64,000 nt of DNA from Micromonospora phaseoli (GTDB taxonomy: Bacteria > Actinomycetota > Actinomycetes > Mycobacteriales > Micromonosporaceae), in assembly GCF_900109115.1 (NCBI RefSeq), contig NZ_FNYV01000011.1, forward strand, positions 124,001-188,000, given 5' to 3'. Shown piece by piece: positions 1-8,969 of this stretch. The number at the start of each line of letters is the position of its first letter. Positions within the stretch are counted from its first letter, which is position 1. The notes under the pieces were generated by a model. The model did no database searches. It was not told the origin of the DNA and saw only the letters and a list, made by a program, of their open reading frames with translations. The position numbers were made by a program, and so were the translations under genes.

Positions 1-191
1 GGGCGGAGGGTTTGACGGCGGCCGTCGAGACGCCGCGGCAACTCACCCTGGGCGAGCGGGAGCACGGCTGGCGGGAGGCGGAGGTCGCGGCCGACGCCGC
101 GGCTGCCCGTTTCGGGCGGTCCGTCATAGGACCGGCCAGTCTTCTCAGCGGGCGCGATCACCGACGAAATGAAAATCCGACCCGGCCGTAG
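1..191 (+). CDS. dinB: C-terminal end of probable DNA polymerase IV (partial)
   Basis: An open frame runs in from the left edge and stops at TAG 189-191. About 62 residues are visible. They read QLTL-GEREHGWREAEVAADAAAARFG followed by PASLL, which resembles the C-terminal tail of actinobacterial DinB-type Y-family polymerases, where an RFG...V.PASLL ending is usual. The catalytic palm and fingers lie outside the window, so function rests only on this tail and on the neighbouring DUF3040 gene, a common arrangement in actinomycetes. It would be an error-prone translesion polymerase. Unrelated proteins with an Ala-rich helix cannot be excluded. Confidence 0.55.
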   Translation, partial: AEGLTAAVETPRQLTLGEREHGWREAEVAADAAAARFGRSVIGPASLLSGRDHRRNENPTRP

Positions 192-306
192 GTCGTCCCG
201 CTTTCCGACGCGCGAGGGCCCTCGTAGACTTGCGGGTAAGCAGCCGGTTGGCTGCCACGGTCTGTCGGTCCGACCGGACCGACCAACGTGACCGGGGAGG
301 AGTGCC

Positions 307-702
307 GTGCCGCTCTCGGAGCACGAGCAGCGGCTGTTCGAGCAGATCGAGCGGTCGCTTGCCGAGGACCCCAAGTTCGCCTCGGCCGTGCGCGCCAGCG
401 ATCCGCGCTTCCATGCGCGGCGTCGCCTGCTCGTCGCTGCCGGCGTGATCATCGCTGGCCTGGCGTTGTTGGTCTATGGCGCGGTGATTGCAACTCCGCC
501 GCTGGCAGTGGCGGGATTCGTCGTCATGCTGGCCTCGGCCGCGTTCGCGGTGCAGTCGCACCGTCGGGCGCAGTCACCCGACCTGCACGTCGTCGGTGGC
601 ACGGCGAGTCGTCGCCGGTCCCGAAGCCGTGCCGGCAGGCGGCCGGGCTTCCTTGACCGGATGGAGGATCGGTGGCGGCAGCGCCCGGAGGGGCACCGCT
701 GA
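307..702 (+). CDS. DUF3040 family small membrane protein
   Basis: A 131-residue protein beginning MPLSEHEQRLFEQIERSL, the hallmark start of the actinobacterial DUF3040 family. After a charged N-terminal helix there are two hydrophobic segments at about residues 40-60 and 64-82, then a basic Arg/Ser-rich tail likely to be cytoplasmic. The GTG start at 307 is supported by a strong GGGGAGGAG ribosome binding site just upstream. The family usually lies near dinB and the dcw region in actinomycetes; its biochemical role is unknown. A hairpin at 735-758 follows as a likely transcript end. Confidence 0.9.
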   Translation: MPLSEHEQRLFEQIERSLAEDPKFASAVRASDPRFHARRRLLVAAGVIIAGLALLVYGAVIATPPLAVAGFVVMLASAAFAVQSHRRAQSPDLHVVGGTASRRRSRSRAGRRPGFLDRMEDRWRQRPEGHR

Positions 703-734
703 AGCCGTTCCGCCGTTCCTGAGGCGGAGCACGT

Positions 735-758
735 CACCCCGGCCTGACCGCCGGGGTG
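735..758 (+). terminator. Hairpin downstream of DUF3040 gene
   Basis: CACCCCGGC at 735-743 pairs perfectly with GCCGGGGTG at 750-758 around a 6-base loop. There is no T tract, as is common for actinobacterial terminator-like hairpins. It lies 33 bases after the DUF3040 stop. Confidence 0.5.
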
Positions 759-859
759 GCCAGCGCTCGACCGGCTGGTGCCGTTCGAGCGCTCCACCCT
801 GCCCCAACCCGACGCCCTCCCACTGCCCCCCCGCGCCCCCGCACGCCCCCTCGGCGTGT

Positions 860-928
860 CGATCATGCAGTTCTCGTCCTGGCAGAAGCCGTTAATGGCG
901 CAAAAGGGTGACCACAACTGCATGATCG
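860..928. repeat. Intergenic inverted repeat, 13-base arms
   Basis: CGATCATGCAGTT at 860-872 is perfectly repeated in inverse at 916-928 (AACTGCATGATCG), separated by 43 bases. The arms are markedly less GC-rich than the surroundings. It sits between convergent genes. It could be a dispersed palindromic repeat or part of a bidirectional terminator. Confidence 0.6.
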
Positions 929-982
929 GCGTCGAGTGGAGGCACGGGGGCGAAAGGGTGGGCCGGTGGTGGGTGTTCACCA

Positions 983-1008
983 CCGGCCCGGATGGAGGAT
1001 CGGGCCGG
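983..1008 (-). terminator. Hairpin directly after transglutaminase gene
   Basis: CCGGCCCG at 983-990 pairs with CGGGCCGG at 1001-1008 across a 10-base loop. On the minus strand it begins right after the TAA stop of the transglutaminase gene at 1010-1012, so it probably ends the MoxR/DUF58/transglutaminase transcript. Confidence 0.55.
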
Positions 1009-1009
1009 G

Positions 1010-3481
1010 TTAGCGGCCTGCGCGGTTGGCGATCAGCCGGCGCGGGCTGAAGCGCAGCAACCGGTGGCGTAGCTGCCCACCGGAGGCGACCAGCCGCGAC
1101 GAGGTGTCCGCGATGGTGGTGCGCCACCGGTGCAGCACCGACGGCGGCAACACCGTCGCCACCAGCCTGGTCCGGCGGTCCGCCTGCCCGACGAGCGCGC
1201 CGCGTACCGTCCGCAGGGCCGCCGGCAGGGGCTCGCCGGTCAACGGGTCCCGGGCGTAACGGGCCCGCTCCTCCGCCCGGCCGAGCAGGCGGACCGCCGA
1301 GGAGGCCCCGGCGTCGGTGGTGAGCGCCTCGCGGGCCAGCCGGTCGGCGGTCGCCCGCGGAGTTTCCGTCCGGTCCACCCGGACCCGGTAGTCGACCAGC
1401 GTGTCGATCAGCTCGTCCCAGGCGGCGTGCGCGTCGGCTCGGGCCCGATCGTGGTCGCCGCCGACCAGCACGACCGGTTGGCCGGTGGCCGGGCCGCCGG
1501 CGTCCGGGACGTCGACCGTCCGGACCGCCGGTGCCGGCCGTCCCCGACGGCGGCGCAGGGCGAGCCGGCGCAGCGCGGGCACGGCGAGCAGGACGAGCAG
1601 CGCCAGTACCCCGATGGTGAGCAGCCAGGGCCAGAGCGGCGCCTGCTGGTCCGGCGTGTCGGAACCGGCGGCGGCACCCGGGTCGACGCCTTCCTCGAAC
1701 TGGTCCGGCCCCTGGTCCGGTGCCTCCGACGGGTCGGCCGCGTCAGGTGCGTCCGACGCGTCGGTCTGCGGGCTGGTCTGCTCGGGGGCGTCGGTGTCCG
1801 GCGCCCACGCCGAGCGGGTCGAGCCCGGCACGCCGTAGGCCGGGGTGGCGTCGAAGGGCACCCAACCGATCTGGTCGAAGTAGACCTCGGTCCAGGCGTG
1901 CAGGTTGCGGTTGGTCAGCGTGAGGGTGTCGTCGCTGCGCCGGCTGCCGTTGGTGAACCCGAACGCGACCCGGGCCGGGATGCCCGCGTCGCGGACCATC
2001 CACGCCAGCGCCGCCGCGTACTGCTGGCAGTAGCCGACCTTGTTCTCGAGGAAGTCGAGGATCGCCTGACCGCTGGTGCCCTCCTCGGTGCTGAGCCGGT
2101 AACTGAAGCCGTTGTCCTCGGAGAAGTAGTCGTAGAGGGCGCGCACCTTGTCGTACTCGGTGCGTTCGCCGCGGACCAGATCCGCCACCAGGGCCCGCAC
2201 CTCGGGCACGTCGGGGGTCACGGTCTGCTGCCGGCGCAGCGGTACGTCCGCCGGCAACGGCTGAGCCTGGCGCAGCGCCTGCGGAGTGTACGACGAACGC
2301 ACGTAGTCGAACTCGTACTGCCTGCCCCGGGAGTTCTCCCGGTTGGAGAAGACGACCTGGAGGTTCGGGTCGTAGAACCAGTTGTTGCCGAGTTCGCCGA
2401 AGCGGACCGGTTCGGCGTAGACCGGCACGTACGGCATGTTCAGATCCCGGCTCACCTCCACGGTGGCCCGGTGCCGGGTCCGCTCGATGCCCGACAGTGA
2501 CCGCGCCGACGGATCGGGCAGCTCGCCGGTGACCCGCCGGCCGTTGGGACCGCGGATCCGGAAGCCGTCGGTGCGCAGGTCGTCGGCCACGCCGAAGCGC
2601 AGGTAGAACGGATCCTCCTCGGTGGTGGTGACCTTCACCAGGTCGGTCACCTGTGACTGGTTGAGCTGCCCGCTGAGCGCGGCGAACAGGTCGATCCGGC
2701 CGGGTGAGCCCCCCAGCCCCGGTCCGATGCCGGAGCCGGCGCCGGAGTTCAGGCTGGTCATCAGCCCGGCGGTCATGCCCGGGACGGCCAACGGCACCAG
2801 CACGGCCAGGGCGAGGCCCACCACCGCCAGCCGCCGGCCCGCGGCGGCCAGCGGAGACGCCTCCCAGACGTCCACGTCGCGGCCGTCGCCGGTGAACCGT
2901 CGGCCGAAGCGGCGGACCCGGTCCACGTTGTCGGTGACCAGCAGCCACAGGAAGCCGGCGGCACCGATCGCGAACGGCACCGGCGGGACGCTGTCCACGT
3001 AGACCGCCACCGGCACCGAGTAGATGGCCAGCATCGGCAGGCCGGCCAGGGCGGGTCGGCGCAGCCCGACGCAGAGCACGTCCACCAGCACCGCCACCCC
3101 GCCGATGCCGAGCACCGTGATGAACAGCAGCGGGTCGGTGTCCGGGACCTTCACGCCGTGTGAGCGCATGTCCTCGACGGAGTTGCCCATCAGTTCGGCG
3201 AAGTGCCCGAAGGTGGCCGGGGTGGGCAGCACCGCCAGCAACTCCCCGCCGCTGGGGAACAGCCAGGTCAGGGCGAGGGTGAGGCCGCCCACCATGGCCA
3301 GGATCTGGAGCCACAGCGGGGTCCGGCCGAGTCGGGCAAGCGCCGCCGCGGCGGCCACCGCGGCCACCGCGATGACGGCCTGGACCAGCCAGGTCCAGCG
3401 TTCGAAAATGGCCGAGAGCGGTGCCGCGGCCAGCAGCGTCGCGGCGGCGGCCACCAGGCCCAGGTTCCGATGGGCGATCAT
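1010..3481 (-). CDS. TgpA-type membrane transglutaminase-like protein
   Basis: An 823-residue protein. The N-terminal half holds several hydrophobic membrane segments (roughly residues 5-250). An extracytoplasmic transglutaminase core follows, with Cys near 484 (GYCQQYAAALAWM), His near 528 (NLHAWTEVYF) and Asp near 543 (PFDATPAYG), giving the Cys-His-Asp triad. A Pro/Asp-rich linker, one membrane segment and a DUF4129-like tail complete it. This matches the TgpA/DUF3488 family, whose substrates are poorly known and probably at the cell envelope. The start ATG lies 16 bases after the DUF58 stop, making it the last gene of a moxR-DUF58-tgpA operon, a classic trio. A hairpin sits directly after the stop. 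Confidence 0.9.
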   Translation of the reverse strand: MIAHRNLGLVAAAATLLAAAPLSAIFERWTWLVQAVIAVAAVAAAAALARLGRTPLWLQILAMVGGLTLALTWLFPSGGELLAVLPTPATFGHFAELMGNSVEDMRSHGVKVPDTDPLLFITVLGIGGVAVLVDVLCVGLRRPALAGLPMLAIYSVPVAVYVDSVPPVPFAIGAAGFLWLLVTDNVDRVRRFGRRFTGDGRDVDVWEASPLAAAGRRLAVVGLALAVLVPLAVPGMTAGLMTSLNSGAGSGIGPGLGGSPGRIDLFAALSGQLNQSQVTDLVKVTTTEEDPFYLRFGVADDLRTDGFRIRGPNGRRVTGELPDPSARSLSGIERTRHRATVEVSRDLNMPYVPVYAEPVRFGELGNNWFYDPNLQVVFSNRENSRGRQYEFDYVRSSYTPQALRQAQPLPADVPLRRQQTVTPDVPEVRALVADLVRGERTEYDKVRALYDYFSEDNGFSYRLSTEEGTSGQAILDFLENKVGYCQQYAAALAWMVRDAGIPARVAFGFTNGSRRSDDTLTLTNRNLHAWTEVYFDQIGWVPFDATPAYGVPGSTRSAWAPDTDAPEQTSPQTDASDAPDAADPSEAPDQGPDQFEEGVDPGAAAGSDTPDQQAPLWPWLLTIGVLALLVLLAVPALRRLALRRRRGRPAPAVRTVDVPDAGGPATGQPVVLVGGDHDRARADAHAAWDELIDTLVDYRVRVDRTETPRATADRLAREALTTDAGASSAVRLLGRAEERARYARDPLTGEPLPAALRTVRGALVGQADRRTRLVATVLPPSVLHRWRTTIADTSSRLVASGGQLRHRLLRFSPRRLIANRAGR

Positions 3482-3497
3482 GAGGGGGACCTTCCGT

Positions 3498-4796
3498 TCA
3501 TCGCACGCTGCCCGACACCGTCTCTGCCATCGCCGCCCGGAGGGCGAACCCCTGGGAGCCTCGGCCGGCCTGTGGCCAGAGCGCCGGCAACCGGCCGCCG
3601 TGGTCGACGCCGATGACCCGCCAGCCGGACTGCAGCAGGGCCAGCGCGGCCGTGTCGTGGGCCTGGTCTGCCTCGGCCCGCGCGGACGCGGGCAGGTTGA
3701 GCCAGGCGGAGCTGTCCAACAGGAAGCACACGCAGGTGGCGCCGTTGGCCCGCAGCCCGGCCAGCAGCTCCGCCTCGGCGGTGCTCAGCGATCCGAACAG
3801 GCCGATGATCAGGCCGCCGTCGGCCCGTTGCCGGACGTGCTGCACCAGCGTGGTGATCTCGACCCGCTGGTCCAGCCGGACCTCCGCGAGCTGGTCGAGC
3901 AGCACCCCGTCGCCGGCACCCTCGTTCGCGTCGACGTCCGCGCCCGCGCCGGTGACCAGCCGCAGCTTGTAGCCGGCCTGCCGCAGGTGCACGGCGATGC
4001 TGGCCGCGGCCGAGACCGCCCACTCGAAGCTGGCCGTCGGGCCGTCGCCGTGGTGGCCGTAGGCGCGAGTGTCCAGCAGCACCGTCGCCCGGCTCTCCCA
4101 CGGCTGTTCCTCACGCCGCACCATCAGCTCGCCGGTGCGCGCGGTCGACTTCCAGTGCACCCGGCGCAGGTCGTCGCCGCGCCGGTACTCGCGGGTCGCC
4201 GCGTCGTCCTCGCCGTGCACCGCCACCGAGCGGGCCCGGCTGTCGCCACTGCCGGCGTACTCGCCGGGCAGCCGCACCGACGGCAACGGGACCACCTGGG
4301 GGACGACCGTGAGGCGGTCGGTGCCGGGGAAGGCGCGACTGAGTTCGCAGAGACCGAACGGGTCGGTCATCCGGACCACCAGCGGACCGACCTCGTACCG
4401 GCCGCGCACGTCGGCACGCACCGTGTACGCCACCGAGCTGGCCTGGTGCGCGCCGAGGCGCTCCAGCACCACCCGGGGGCGACTGCCCAGGGCGTACGGG
4501 AGCCGGTCCTCCAGCAGCAGGGTGCCGGTGGGCAGCCGGGACATGTTCTGCAACCGCAGCACCACCCGGGCGCTGGCGCCGACCGGCACCCGGTGCGGTT
4601 CCAGCGAGCGGTGGCAGGCGAGCTTGTAGCGGCTGCGACCCACGTAGAGCGCGGCGAGCAACGGCAGGACGGCCAGCAGCACCGCCACCCGCAGCAGATC
4701 CTTCTCGCCGAGGATGCCGGCGGAGACAGCTGCCGCCACCGCCGCGGCCAGGAACGAACGGCCGCGGGTGGTCAGCCCACGCAGCCCGTCACGCAC
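3498..4796 (-). CDS. DUF58 (vWA-like) membrane-anchored protein
   Basis: A 432-residue protein with two hydrophobic segments near the N-terminus (about 12-50) and the DUF58 signature at about residues 200-216, YRRGDDLRRVHWKSTAR. The C-terminal half resembles a von Willebrand A fold (LLDTRAYG, LIIGLFG). The frame stays open upstream inside moxR, but the GTG at 4796 starts one base after the MoxR stop, fitting translational coupling. DUF58 proteins accompany MoxR AAA+ ATPases and are thought to act as their membrane-linked partners; here the TgpA-type protein follows. The actual client process is not known. Confidence 0.88.
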   Translation of the reverse strand: MRDGLRGLTTRGRSFLAAAVAAAVSAGILGEKDLLRVAVLLAVLPLLAALYVGRSRYKLACHRSLEPHRVPVGASARVVLRLQNMSRLPTGTLLLEDRLPYALGSRPRVVLERLGAHQASSVAYTVRADVRGRYEVGPLVVRMTDPFGLCELSRAFPGTDRLTVVPQVVPLPSVRLPGEYAGSGDSRARSVAVHGEDDAATREYRRGDDLRRVHWKSTARTGELMVRREEQPWESRATVLLDTRAYGHHGDGPTASFEWAVSAAASIAVHLRQAGYKLRLVTGAGADVDANEGAGDGVLLDQLAEVRLDQRVEITTLVQHVRQRADGGLIIGLFGSLSTAEAELLAGLRANGATCVCFLLDSSAWLNLPASARAEADQAHDTAALALLQSGWRVIGVDHGGRLPALWPQAGRGSQGFALRAAMAETVSGSVR

Positions 4797-4797
4797 G

Positions 4798-5847
4798 TCA
4801 CGGCCTCCGCGGCTCGAACGGGGGCCGGACGGTGCCGGTCGGTGGCGGGTCGTACGGCGAGCGCTTGCGGTCGTGCGGCAGCGGCAGGCGGTGCACCAGG
4901 TCGGCGACGATCGCGTCGGTGGTGCGCCGGGCGAGTTGGGCGTCGGCGGTGGGGATGATCCGGTGCGCGAGCACCGGCACGGCGAGCACCTGCAGGTCGT
5001 CGGGGAGGACGTAGTCGCGCCCGTCGAGGGCGGCCACCGCGCGGGCGGTGCGCAGCATCTGCAGGGTGCATCGGGGGGACGCGCCCAGACGCAGGTCGGG
5101 CGACTCACGGGTGGCGGTGACCAGGTCGACGGCGTACTGCTTGACCACGTCGGCGACGTGCACCTGCCGGACGTGGCCGATCAGCCGACGCACGGTCTCG
5201 GCGTCGGAGACCGGCCGCAGCGCGGAGAGCGGGTCGACCGCGCCGTGCCCGTCGAGCATGGCCAGCTCGGCGGTCGGATCCGGGTATCCCATCGCGATGC
5301 GGGCGGTGAACCGGTCACGCTGCGCCTCCGGCAGCGGGTACGTGCCCTCCATCTCGATCGGGTTCTGGGTGGCGATCACCATGAACGGGGTCTGCAGTTG
5401 GTAGGTCACCCCGTCGACGGTCACCTGCCGCTCCTCCATGCACTCCAGCAGGGCGGACTGGGTCTTCGGAGAGGCCCGGTTGATCTCGTCGCCGACGACC
5501 AGGTTGGCGAAGACGGCCCCGGGGCGGAACTCGAAGTCGTGGGTCTCCTGGTTGTAGACGCTGACCCCGGTGACGTCGCTGGGCAGCAGGTCGGGCGTGA
5601 ACTGGATGCGGCGTACCGAACAGTCGATCGACCGCGCCAGGGCCTTGGCCAGCTTGGTCTTGCCGACGCCGGGCACGTCCTCGATGAGCAGGTGACCTTC
5701 AGCGAGCAGGACGGCCAGGGCGAGCCGCACGGTGGCGGTCTTGCCCTCGATGACCTGTTCGATGTTGGCCACGATCACGTCACTCGCGGCGCGGAACTCG
5801 TCGTGCGGCAGCAGTCCGCCAACTTCGTCCCAGGTCTGTTGTGTCAC
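4798..5847 (-). CDS. MoxR family AAA+ ATPase
   Basis: A 349-residue ATPase with Walker A EDVPGVGKTKLAK at about residues 56-68, Walker B GDEINRASPKTQSALLE at about 116-132 and sensor-type ATQNP motif further on, typical of MoxR proteins. An upstream ATG at 5871 is possible, but GTG 5847 is preceded at proper spacing by GAGGAGG, so I chose it. It is the first gene of the moxR-DUF58-tgpA operon. Members are believed to be chaperone-like ATPases that help assemble or activate envelope proteins; a specific target is not evident. Confidence 0.9.
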   Translation of the reverse strand: MTQQTWDEVGGLLPHDEFRAASDVIVANIEQVIEGKTATVRLALAVLLAEGHLLIEDVPGVGKTKLAKALARSIDCSVRRIQFTPDLLPSDVTGVSVYNQETHDFEFRPGAVFANLVVGDEINRASPKTQSALLECMEERQVTVDGVTYQLQTPFMVIATQNPIEMEGTYPLPEAQRDRFTARIAMGYPDPTAELAMLDGHGAVDPLSALRPVSDAETVRRLIGHVRQVHVADVVKQYAVDLVTATRESPDLRLGASPRCTLQMLRTARAVAALDGRDYVLPDDLQVLAVPVLAHRIIPTADAQLARRTTDAIVADLVHRLPLPHDRKRSPYDPPPTGTVRPPFEPRRP

Positions 5848-6209
5848 GGGCCTCCTCCTCGTCGCCATCACGGCAGCTCTGTATAGAGCACCTGGCCCCG
5901 CCGTTGGGTTCGCGACGTGCGAGCCTCGTCTGCCGCAGCAATCTCACTGGCCTCTCAGGCTAACCATGTTTCTAGCCAACGCCGACCGCCGCAGGTGTTT
6001 GAGTGGTTACGCAGCTTTTTGTCATCACGGAGCGCATGTCAGTGGTTCTGCCGGGTAAGGGGGTCGGAAGGCACCTGATGAGGAGAGACATGCCCGACCG
6101 CACCGACGCCCCGTTCGGCCCGCTGAATCCCGGCCCCGGTCGCCCCGCCGACCGCACTGTCACCGGGCGCTGAGGTGGCGATGTCAACGGCACGCCCGGT
6201 CCACCAGGC
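5848..6209. other. Intergenic region between divergent moxR and mrp operons
   Basis: A stretch of 362 bases that must hold the promoters for the minus-strand moxR operon and the plus-strand mrp operon. It is less GC-rich than its surroundings around 5950-6060. I cannot point to a clean -35/-10 pair for either direction. A possible 27-codon reading frame with a good ribosome binding site lies at 6090-6173. Confidence 0.5.
6090..6173 (+). CDS. Possible 27-residue peptide upstream of mrpA
   Basis: An ATG at 6090 follows AGGAGAG at usable spacing and opens a short frame, MPDRTDAPFGPLNPGPGRPA and on, ending TGA 6171-6173. It is hydrophilic and Pro-rich with no membrane segment. It lies 36 bases before the mrpA start, so it could be an upstream frame in the mrp leader. 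Coding status rests only on the ribosome binding site; chance is quite possible. Confidence 0.25.
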   Translation: MPDRTDAPFGPLNPGPGRPADRTVTGR

Positions 6210-8969
6210 GTGTCGGGAGGCGGTGTGATCCTCGCGGTGGTGCTCGCCTGGCAGGTCGGCCTGGCGGTCTGCGCTCCGCTGCTGACCCGGCGCTTCGGCC
6301 GCGACGCCGGCTACCCGCTGGCGGCCGGGTACCTGATCGCGGCGGCGCTGCTGCTCACCAGGCTGCCGGTGATCCTGGACGACCGGGAAGTTGCCCTGGC
6401 CTGGCGGTGGCTGCCCGGGCTGGAGGTCAACGCCGCGCTGCGGATGGACGCGCTCGGGCTGGTCTTCGCGCTGTTGGCGCTCGGTGTCGGCGCGCTCATC
6501 GTGGCCTACTGCCCCCGGTACCTCGACGGCGATACGGCCGAGCAGGAGCGGGTGTACGTCACCATGACCCTCTTCGCCGCCGCGATGCTGGGCCTGGTGC
6601 TCGCCGACGACCTGCTGGTGCTCTTCGTCTTCTGGGAACTGACCTCGATCCTCTCCTTCGTCCTGATCGGGCAGGGTGGTCGGCCGGCGGCCACCCGTTC
6701 CGCTGTGCAGGCGCTGCTGGTCACCGTCGCCGGCGGGCTGGCCCTGCTGGCCGCCTTCGTCCTGCTCGCGGTGCACCTCGGCACCACCAGCCTGGACACC
6801 ATCGTGGCCGAGCCGGAGCGGCTCACCGGCGGACCGGCCTGGGCGGTGGGGACGCTGATCATCGTCGCCGCGTTCACCAAGTCCGCGCAGCTGCCCTTCC
6901 ACTTCTGGCTGCCCGGCGCGATGGTGGCGATCACGCCGGTGAGTGCCTACCTGCACGCGGCGACAATGGTCAAGGCCGGCATCTACCTGCTGATGCGCTT
7001 CTCGGCCGTGTTCTCCGGGGAGTGGGCGTGGGACGTCACGCTGATGGCCGTCGGCCTGCTCACCGCGATCCTCGGTGCGCTGCTGGCGCTCCGGCAGTAC
7101 GACCTCAAGGCGCTGCTGGCGTACTCCACGGTCAGCCAGCTCGGCCTGCTGGTGGGCGTGATCGGTGTCGGCACCCCGGCCGCCGACGCGGCAGCGATCC
7201 TCTACACCGTCGCCCACGCGCTGTTCAAGGCGACGCTGTTCATGCTGGTCGGCATCATCGACCATCAGGCGGGCAGTCGGGACATACGGCAACTCTCCGG
7301 CCTGCATCGGGTGATGCCGGTGACGGTCTGGCTCACCGCGCTGGCCGCGATGTCGATGGCCGGCCTGCCGCCCACCATCGGCTTCGTCGGCAAGGAGGCG
7401 ATCTTCGAGTCCCTCGGCGAGGCGCCCGGGGTGTGGTGGCTGGGCTGGCTGGCGGCCGGGCTCGGCGTGCTCGCCTCGGTGCTGACCTTCGCGTACGCGG
7501 CCCGTCTGGTACACGGGATGATCGAGGGGCCGACCCGGCAACGCCAGCTGCGCGAGCCGTCCCGGGCGTTCCTCGCGCCGGCCGCGGTGGCCGCGGTGAC
7601 GGCGACCGCGCTCGGTCCGGTGGTGATGTTCCTGAGTCCGCTGGTGGAGCGGGCCGCCGCCGACGCCCGCCCGGAGGGAACCCCGCCGTACCTGGCGTTC
7701 TGGCACGGCTTCACCCCGGCGCTGGGGCTGAGCGTGCTCACCGTGCTGCTCGGCACGCTGATGTTCCTCGGCCGGGTCCGGGTGGACCGGTGGCTGCGGG
7801 CCCTACCCACCACGCCACCCTTCGCCGAGTTGCTGGAGCGCGGCCGGCAGGGGCTGCTGCGCGCCGGTGCGGTCGTCGCCCGGACCGCGCACGCCCCGGG
7901 CCCGGCTCCCTACCTGGCCCGGCCGTTGCTGGTCGTGGTGGTGCTCGCGGTGGTCGCCGTGGCAGCGCCCGGCGTCGCGGTCCCCCTCGGCGGCGACCTG
8001 GGCCGACCGGGCGACTGGCTGCTGCTCTGCCTGCTCGTGCCCACCCTCGCCGGGATGCTGGTGGTGCGCTCCGCGCTGGCCGCGATCGGACTGACCGGGG
8101 TGGTGGGACTGCTGCTGTCCGCCTGGTTCCTGACCGTCGGAGCGCCGGACGTGGCGCTGACCCTGATGCTGGTGGAGGTGCTCACCGCGGTGGTCGTCAT
8201 GCTGGCCCTACGGCAGCAGCCGGGCCGGCTCACCTCCGTCGGGCGGCGCTGGCCGGTGACCGGTGCGGCGCTGCTGGCGGTGGCGGCGGGGGTCGCGGCG
8301 GCGGCGGGCACCGCCATGCTCACCGGCCGCGCGCAGCTGTCCGAGCCCGGCCGCTGGTACCTCGAACAGGCGGAGGAGCTGACCGGCGGCGCCAACGTCG
8401 TCAACACCATCCTGGTGGACTTCCGCCCGCTGGACACCCTCGGCGAGGCGGTGGTGCTCGCGGTGGTGGCGCTCGGGCTGGTCCGGCTCGCCGGCCGCCG
8501 GGTCGACCCCGCCGGGGCGGAGCCGACCGGTGGCGACATCGTGCTCGGCCTCGCCTACCGGGTGCTCGCGCCGGTGATGCTGGTCGCCTCGGCGGTGCTG
8601 TTCCTGCGGGGCCACGAGGAGACCGGCGGCGGCTTCATCGGGGCGTTGCTCGCGGGTACCGCCGTCGGTCTCGGGCAGCTGGCCCACCCCGGCGGGGCGC
8701 CCCTGCTGAGGCGGCTCCGGTCGGTGCCGCTGGTCGCCGCCGGACTGCTGGTCGCCATGGCCGCCGGGCTGGCGCCGCTCGCCGTCGGCCGGCCCCCGTT
8801 CACTCCGCTCACCCTCAGCACGCCCGGACCGGTGCCGTCGCTGTCCACCTCCCTGCTGTTCGACCTCGGCGTCTACCTGATGGTCCTGGCGCTGGTGGTG
8901 GCCGCGGTCCGGCGTCTCGGTGTGCCCGCCGCCCAGCACGGCGCGCCAGCCCCCGGAGGTGCCGGGTGA
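6210..8969 (+). CDS. mrpA: Mrp antiporter subunit A with fused MrpB domain
   Basis: A 919-residue polytopic membrane protein. Residues about 100-420 form the proton-pumping NADH-dehydrogenase-like domain, with conserved YLHAATMVKAGIYLLMR and SAQLPFHFWLPGAM. Near residues 600-665 is a DUF4040-like segment (GAPDVALTLMLVEVLTAVVV). The C-terminal ~140 residues carry the MrpB signature (RGHEETGGGFIGALLAGTAVG), so A and B are one protein here, as in other actinobacteria. It is the lead subunit of the multi-subunit Na+/H+ antiporter used in sodium and alkali tolerance. Starts at GTG 6210 or GTG 6225 are both possible; GGGAGG at 6215-6220 lies rather close to the latter. Confidence 0.92.
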   Translation: MSGGGVILAVVLAWQVGLAVCAPLLTRRFGRDAGYPLAAGYLIAAALLLTRLPVILDDREVALAWRWLPGLEVNAALRMDALGLVFALLALGVGALIVAYCPRYLDGDTAEQERVYVTMTLFAAAMLGLVLADDLLVLFVFWELTSILSFVLIGQGGRPAATRSAVQALLVTVAGGLALLAAFVLLAVHLGTTSLDTIVAEPERLTGGPAWAVGTLIIVAAFTKSAQLPFHFWLPGAMVAITPVSAYLHAATMVKAGIYLLMRFSAVFSGEWAWDVTLMAVGLLTAILGALLALRQYDLKALLAYSTVSQLGLLVGVIGVGTPAADAAAILYTVAHALFKATLFMLVGIIDHQAGSRDIRQLSGLHRVMPVTVWLTALAAMSMAGLPPTIGFVGKEAIFESLGEAPGVWWLGWLAAGLGVLASVLTFAYAARLVHGMIEGPTRQRQLREPSRAFLAPAAVAAVTATALGPVVMFLSPLVERAAADARPEGTPPYLAFWHGFTPALGLSVLTVLLGTLMFLGRVRVDRWLRALPTTPPFAELLERGRQGLLRAGAVVARTAHAPGPAPYLARPLLVVVVLAVVAVAAPGVAVPLGGDLGRPGDWLLLCLLVPTLAGMLVVRSALAAIGLTGVVGLLLSAWFLTVGAPDVALTLMLVEVLTAVVVMLALRQQPGRLTSVGRRWPVTGAALLAVAAGVAAAAGTAMLTGRAQLSEPGRWYLEQAEELTGGANVVNTILVDFRPLDTLGEAVVLAVVALGLVRLAGRRVDPAGAEPTGGDIVLGLAYRVLAPVMLVASAVLFLRGHEETGGGFIGALLAGTAVGLGQLAHPGGAPLLRRLRSVPLVAAGLLVAMAAGLAPLAVGRPPFTPLTLSTPGPVPSLSTSLLFDLGVYLMVLALVVAAVRRLGVPAAQHGAPAPGGAG

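Larger units (their letters stand above)
703..1009. other. Intergenic region between convergent genes
   Basis: A non-coding stretch of 307 bases between the DUF3040 gene and the minus-strand transglutaminase gene. It holds a hairpin serving the plus-strand gene (735-758), a long-spaced inverted repeat (860-928) and a hairpin directly after the minus-strand stop (983-1008). I see no convincing reading frame in it. Confidence 0.7.

Noticed and set aside
145..561. Minus-strand frame opposite the DUF3040 gene
   Set aside because: The DUF3040 frame has a strong ribosome binding site and a clear family match; the antisense frame has neither.
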